This document shows positions 50,075-64,000 of a stretch of DNA of 64,000 bases, in pieces. Position 1 is the first letter of the stretch, and each line of letters opens with the position of its first letter. The notes below the pieces were generated by a model. It was not told where the DNA came from. It did not search any database and worked only from the letters and a program-made list of their open reading frames with translations. The translations under genes were made by a program, and so were the position numbers. This stretch comes from Cristatella mucedo (taxonomy: Eukaryota > Bryozoa > Phylactolaemata > Cristatellidae), in the NCBI GenBank assembly GCA_009760855.2, contig WPIO01000019.1:62001-126000 (forward strand). The letters are read 5' to 3'.

Positions 50075-50494
50075 ATGTTCGACGTAGCGAAAAGCTCCGC
50101 CGGGGCTTGCATAAGCCTGGCCACGTCGTCGGACGAGAGGCATCCGCCCGAAAACGCTATCGACGGTCGGAACGACACGTTCTGGGTGACCACCGGGCTC
50201 TACCCGCAGGAGCTCGTCCTGACGTTTGCCTCGCTGATGACCATAAACGCGGTCACGCTGTCGTCCTACAACCTTCGCAAGCTCGTCATCGAGAAGTCGA
50301 CGCAGAGCGCGCCGCAGTCTTTCGAACCGCTGCGCGAGGCGCTGCTCGAGTCGACGGACAACCAGCTGCAGACGCAGGAGTTCAAGTTCAACGGCTTGCC
50401 GGCGCAGCACCTGCGGTTCCAGATCGAGTCGGGCTACGACCATTTCGTCTCCATTCACGAGGTCAGCGTCGACGGGTCGGCCGTGAGAAACTGA
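50075..50494 (+). CDS. IFT25: intraflagellar transport protein 25 (IFT25/HSPB11), single exon
   Basis: This is a complete 139-residue uninterrupted frame; vertebrate IFT25 is about 144. IFT25 is a beta-sandwich (galactose-binding/DOC-like fold) subunit that pairs with IFT27 in the IFT-B train of cilia. Family landmarks are LATSSDERHPPENAIDG (15-31), the TFWVTTGLYPQE strand (35-46), IEKSTQ (72-77), the LRF strand (113-115) and YDHFVSIHEVSVDG (121-134). The start was chosen because it gives the usual family length and lies just inside the CpG-rich promoter block. No intron is needed, unlike the other genes here, so a retrocopy origin is possible; the frame is intact. It diverges from FOXJ1. Confidence 0.92.
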   Translation: MFDVAKSSAGACISLATSSDERHPPENAIDGRNDTFWVTTGLYPQELVLTFASLMTINAVTLSSYNLRKLVIEKSTQSAPQSFEPLREALLESTDNQLQTQEFKFNGLPAQHLRFQIESGYDHFVSIHEVSVDGSAVRN

Positions 50495-51315
50495 GCCGGT
50501 CGCCGGCGGACGCTGCTATCGCAGACGTTTCTAGCCGCCCGCCCGCCCGCCGCCAGCCTCTGCGCTCTCTTCGTCCGCCGAAAGGCTGCGTGGCAGACGG
50601 CAGCGCGACGATCCTGCCACCGGGGGGGGGGGCGACAGCGGCGGCGGCGCGCGACGGTCGCTGTCGCACGCCGCCTCTTGGACTGCGTGCGAGAAGTCGC
50701 GCACAAACATTTTGCTTGCCGGAACGCACCGCTGGCCTAGAGGTCGCGAACTGGCACCCGCCCGTCCGTAAGCTGCGAGTAGCGTCCGGACGAGTGCGCC
50801 GCTCTTATCAGTGCTTTTGCTTGCGACGCAAGCGCTAATACAGACGCGCTGCTGCTGCTTCGACGCACTGACAGCACTGGATGCGGCGAGCGTCAGCGCG
50901 CTGCCGCTCTCCGCCGCAATAGGTAACCCTCTCCCCGTCTCGCCGGGTCTTGAGACTGCAGTCGACAGTTCGTGGCGGCCGTAGCCGCGCCGCCGTGCAG
51001 CGCCGCTGCGGGCCTCCCTCGCACGGCTGCGCCGCTCCGGTCGGTCGTGCTTTGTGGCATCGCCGGTTCGTTTTCTCCCTGCGCGGCAGCGAAGCTCGAT
51101 CCAAGTGCTACCAACTAGTTCCATCCGCCATCGCCGCTCTGTCGAGCGTCGTCAGCGATGAGGCGCTGCCATTTTTCTGTACGGCGAAGTTGTCGCCCTG
51201 AGCGGCGTGGTAAGACGGGCGGGCTTCGCGCTATCGAAATATGCTCTTGCGGGCTTTTTTTTCTAGATTTCACATAGAAGTCTAGATAGAAGGCGGCCAA
51301 GGCAGTAGTTGTACT

Positions 51316-51480
51316 GGGCCGCAATAGCCCAGGAGGTAAGGTCCTCGCTCTTCACGACCGAGGTCGTGAGTTCGAATCCTATAATGGGCGATCCTGTAGT
51401 GCCAACTGCAAGCGGGGTGACAGCTGGTAAGGCTCTTCTGCCGCTATACAAACGAGGCTGTTAAATGAGCCAATGCTGAC
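51316..51480 (+). mobile_element. tRNA-derived SINE, degenerate
   Basis: TCACGACCGAGGTCGTGAGT, TCGAATCCT, CTGCAAGCGGGGTGACAGC and ACGAGGCTGTTAAATGAGC. Confidence 0.75.
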
Positions 51481-52088
51481 CGACCTGGACAGAGCCAGTA
51501 TTAAGCCGAGGAAGGCACCCAGCCTTGATTTCGCCAGAGGCAGCCTCTCGCGTCAAGGCTGAATGGCCGTGGCGAACGGCAAGTCACCTGTCATACGTCC
51601 TTTGGGTCGGTCCGTTGAAAAGGCCCGGTCACCCTCTTATATGTGCTTATCCTGACCCGTATACGCCAAATAGTGGGACAGCTTTCGCTAGCCCATGCCG
51701 GCCGACATGCAGGTATGCCCAGAGGGAGATACGTATCCACGCAGAATTTCTGGAGTGAGCAGATCGATTAAGCTATTAGGAACAGGACATTTTTTTAGTG
51801 CCTGTAGACGCTATATAAACTGCTACACCCCTGCAATGCCCAAGGTGAGGGGTAGTACTTGACGAAGAAGTTTGAGCTCTTTTGAAATAACGACTCTGAA
51901 ATAAGTAATGTAATTAGTTAGTTCTATTGTGACAAGGTTGTCGGCTCATGCCGTTGCCGGCTGAACCCGTATTTAACAAGGTCTCCTCAAGACTTGGATG
52001 CCCAAAGACCGGAAATGTGGAATAAACAGCTGTACAGGCAAGATGTGGCCAATCATAGCAGCAACTGTCGTGCCAACATTGGTGCCTC
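51480..52088. other. no gene recognised
   Basis: Unclassified sequence between IFT25 and the LINE/SINE cluster. Confidence 0.4.
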
Positions 52089-52089
52089 T

Positions 52090-52235
52090 TTTTTATAGCG
52101 ACAGAAGAGCCTTTACGGCTATCACAAGCGCTTGCAGTGGCGATACTGGATCACCCGCTGCAGAATCCACGACTTCGGGACCTCGGTCGTGAAAAGCAGC
52201 CGCCTTACCTAATGCGCCATCACGGATCTATGCTG
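52090..52235 (-). mobile_element. tRNA-derived SINE
   Basis: TATAGCGACAGAAGAGCC, GCTTGCAGTGGCGATACTGG and GCGCCATCACGGATC; minus orientation. Confidence 0.75.
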
Positions 52236-52650
52236 ACGATGCTCAGCTGTATTTGTCATTTCAACCTATGGAATCTGCTGCAGCTACTGATAAACTAAAT
52301 GCTTGCCTTGCAGACATCCAATCCTGGATTTTGGCAAATTTCCGTAAATTAAACGATGATAGAATTAAACTTCTACTCATAGGCCACCCTAATCGTGCAG
52401 CTGGACTAGGAGACTTAACTCTTAAGTGGTTATTCAGTAGTGCGACCGTCACCGCGGGCTCGGAATTTAGGTGTCCTCTTTGATAGCTGCTAAAAGTTTG
52501 AAGGCTGCATTAGGAAGACTGCTTCCACAGCTAGCCATCGCAATTCGACCCCAGTCTAAGATTCGGGACTGTCTACCACGATGGTTTACTAAAGATTTAA
52601 CTAGCTACCAGTTTCTGCAAGGCTGGACAACTAAAACTCCATTTTGGCTG
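52226..52650 (+). mobile_element. LINE family B RT catalytic fragment
   Basis: It reads YADDAQLYLSFQPMESAAAT, then LADIQSWILANFRKLNDD, with the catalytic YADD intact. Flanking frames are broken, so it is a remnant. Confidence 0.75.
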
Positions 52651-52664
52651 GGCTACCAACAGAT

Positions 52665-52950
52665 AGCCGTGAAGCCTCTGTATGTAACTCCTCAAACCCA
52701 CAACGACTATGTGGTTGTTACGCAGGAGAGTTAAGTATAGAGCATTCAAAGTCCAAGCGACTTTCAGCCGGCACTCGGTAGCCAACAGACTTTATTCACA
52801 CATAAAAAAAGGGAGAGGCATAGCAGTCAGGAGAGCAGTTGAGGTAGTGAGTAGCATGGAAGTTCGGCTGGAAAGAACGTGCCATTGATGGCAGCAGGCA
52901 AATAGATGTTTCGTCAGAATTGTGGAAGAGAGTTCCACAGTTAAGGACCC
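52665..52950 (-). mobile_element. LINE family B 3' end
   Basis: TATGTAACTCCTCAAACCCA, GTTACGCAGGAGAGTTAAG and GCCAACAGACTTTATTC; diverged copy. Confidence 0.65.
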
Positions 52951-52954
52951 GTAT

Positions 52955-53365
52955 AGCAAAATTCTTACTCAGGCCCACAAGGTCCAACTCGGCTTGGCTC
53001 CTTCATGGCTGAACTGCTGCACCAGTTTCAGCATCCTCGTGTCCTCAGATCCTCTAAGGACAATACATTAGCTGTTCCATTGATATGCTTGAAGCCAAAT
53101 GGCGACAGCTTTTGCTCTGCAGGTCCTAGACTATGGAGCCCACTTCCACAATTTTTACTCAATGACATCTATTCTCCTGTTGTCGACTATGGCACATCCT
53201 TTCCAGCAGTACTGAGCTGCTGCTTTTACGCTACCCACTTCCTCGACTGCTCCCCCTGAATCAGCAATGCTTATCACTTCCTCTTTGTTTCGTGAGCGCC
53301 TTGAATGCACTATAGAAAGCTCTGCAGCATAACACACACTTGGCCCCTGTGGCTTTGAGGAGTTA
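52955..53365 (+). mobile_element. LINE family B 3' end, opposite orientation
   Basis: AGACTATGGAGCCCACTTCC, GTCGACTATGGCACATCC and the closing GGCTTTGAGGAGTTACAT. With the previous copy it forms an inverted pair. Confidence 0.65.
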
Positions 53366-53372
53366 CATATGA

Positions 53373-53400
53373 ACATTTTACATGTCTATATGTAAAATGT
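53373..53400. repeat. short perfect hairpin
   Basis: ACATTTTACAT, a 6-base loop, and ATGTAAAATGT, just after the LINE family B end. Confidence 0.8.
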
Positions 53401-54188
53401 ACCACACGGCAGATTCCCCTCGGTCATGCTGCATTTTAAAACAAAGGTTGATCTTTAACCAACAGCAGGCAATTTTAGGCACTACATGGCCCCAGTGGTT
53501 GCCATGCAGATATCTTAGAAGGAGTACCTACCCTCTAGGGATATATTCGGAGAGGTTCTGGCTCGGGACAGTAGCACTGTCGCCGGCTGTGGCCGGACAC
53601 TCGATGGAGCAGCTCAGTGGCCAAACCTGGCCGGTAGCCAGCCAGTTAATGGATATGCTCAACTAAAGTTGATCTGAATACCACTGCCTAACAAGGCTTT
53701 CTGACTAACAGCAGCAGCTCCACTAACAAACTGCTGAAGCGATCCTTTCGTTTTTTTTTATCGTACATGATCAAAGGACTGCTCAATACTTAGCAGATTA
53801 GGAGTGAGCAACATGAGCTCAATGATGCCCAGACATCAAAGTTCAGAATAGCATCCACCGGTGAATGGGATCATATGATGCCATAATCGTTCCGATTAAC
53901 TATAACGAACTGCTGCACTGTCAAACAAAAATTAAGGAGATAAATAAAGTGCAAAAATAAATATATAATTTGCACCAAACCAACAGCCGTATCAGCAGCA
54001 AAGTGAAAAAATACACCAGATCCGTAGTTACAAAAGAATGGGGTATTCATTTTGCAACACCAGCAGTATTTCGGGCTTGAAATGGTAGCACACAAGCAGA
54101 CGGCTAAGTCACAACACGTAGCAACGAGAGCATGTCCCTACAAATGGCGAGGGTAGAGAGTAGAAGGTACAAAGCTGCCGGACTCCTC
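53401..54188. other. 3' flank of TYMS, nothing recognised
   Basis: No coding similarity and no clear AATAAA on the minus strand in the bases after the TYMS stop. Confidence 0.4.

Positions 54189-64000
<9,812 letters not shown>

Overview
The window is eukaryotic, animal-type genomic DNA. Genes are split by introns that follow GT-AG rules, and they sit in a background of degenerate non-LTR retrotransposon fragments, tRNA-derived SINEs and long microsatellites. Five protein-coding loci could be read exon by exon, with reading phase agreeing at every junction: DMAP1 (+), a secreted fibrinogen-domain protein (-), FOXJ1 (-), IFT25/HSPB11 (+) and thymidylate synthase (-). FOXJ1 and a secreted fibrinogen-related protein point to a metazoan with motile cilia, most likely an invertebrate. 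The sequence alone does not let me name the phylum.

Layout. 0-6 kb: LINE debris, a 613-bp fold-back palindrome and short tandem duplications, no gene seen. 6.0-19.3 kb: nine exons of DMAP1 (TIP60/NuA4 and SRCAP chromatin complexes), whose first coding exon was not found; the introns carry LINE and SINE pieces, a mariner-like non-autonomous transposon, CT and GT microsatellites and a poly-G run. 19.3-25 kb: repeats only. 25.0-31.7 kb: a four-exon gene on the minus strand for a 460-residue protein with a signal peptide, an acidic/low-complexity spacer, a short helix and a C-terminal fibrinogen domain. 31.7-44.5 kb: mostly gene-free; it holds a strongly diverged array of about 170-bp tandem units (33.36-36.42 kb), SINE copies, an almost open 1.2-kb frame of unknown meaning and a perfect 35-bp inverted repeat.

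44.5-51.2 kb is a GC- and CpG-rich block holding FOXJ1 (two coding exons, minus strand) head-to-head with a single-exon IFT25 (plus strand); 906 bp separate the two start codons. FOXJ1 is the transcription factor that switches on motile-cilium genes, and IFT25 is an intraflagellar-transport subunit, so this is a divergent ciliary gene pair with a probable shared promoter. 51.2-54.2 kb is LINE/SINE debris. 54.2-62.8 kb holds six exons of thymidylate synthase on the minus strand; the extreme N-terminus is not resolved. 62.8-64 kb has no recognisable gene.

Two LINE families recur, both mainly as 3'-end fragments. Family A is CR1/L2-like, with a 3' hairpin followed by TTATTA repeats. Family B has a short ATTAC/TACATT-type tail. 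One tRNA-like SINE family is abundant, and a second kind of tRNA-like element ends in a family-A-like tail.
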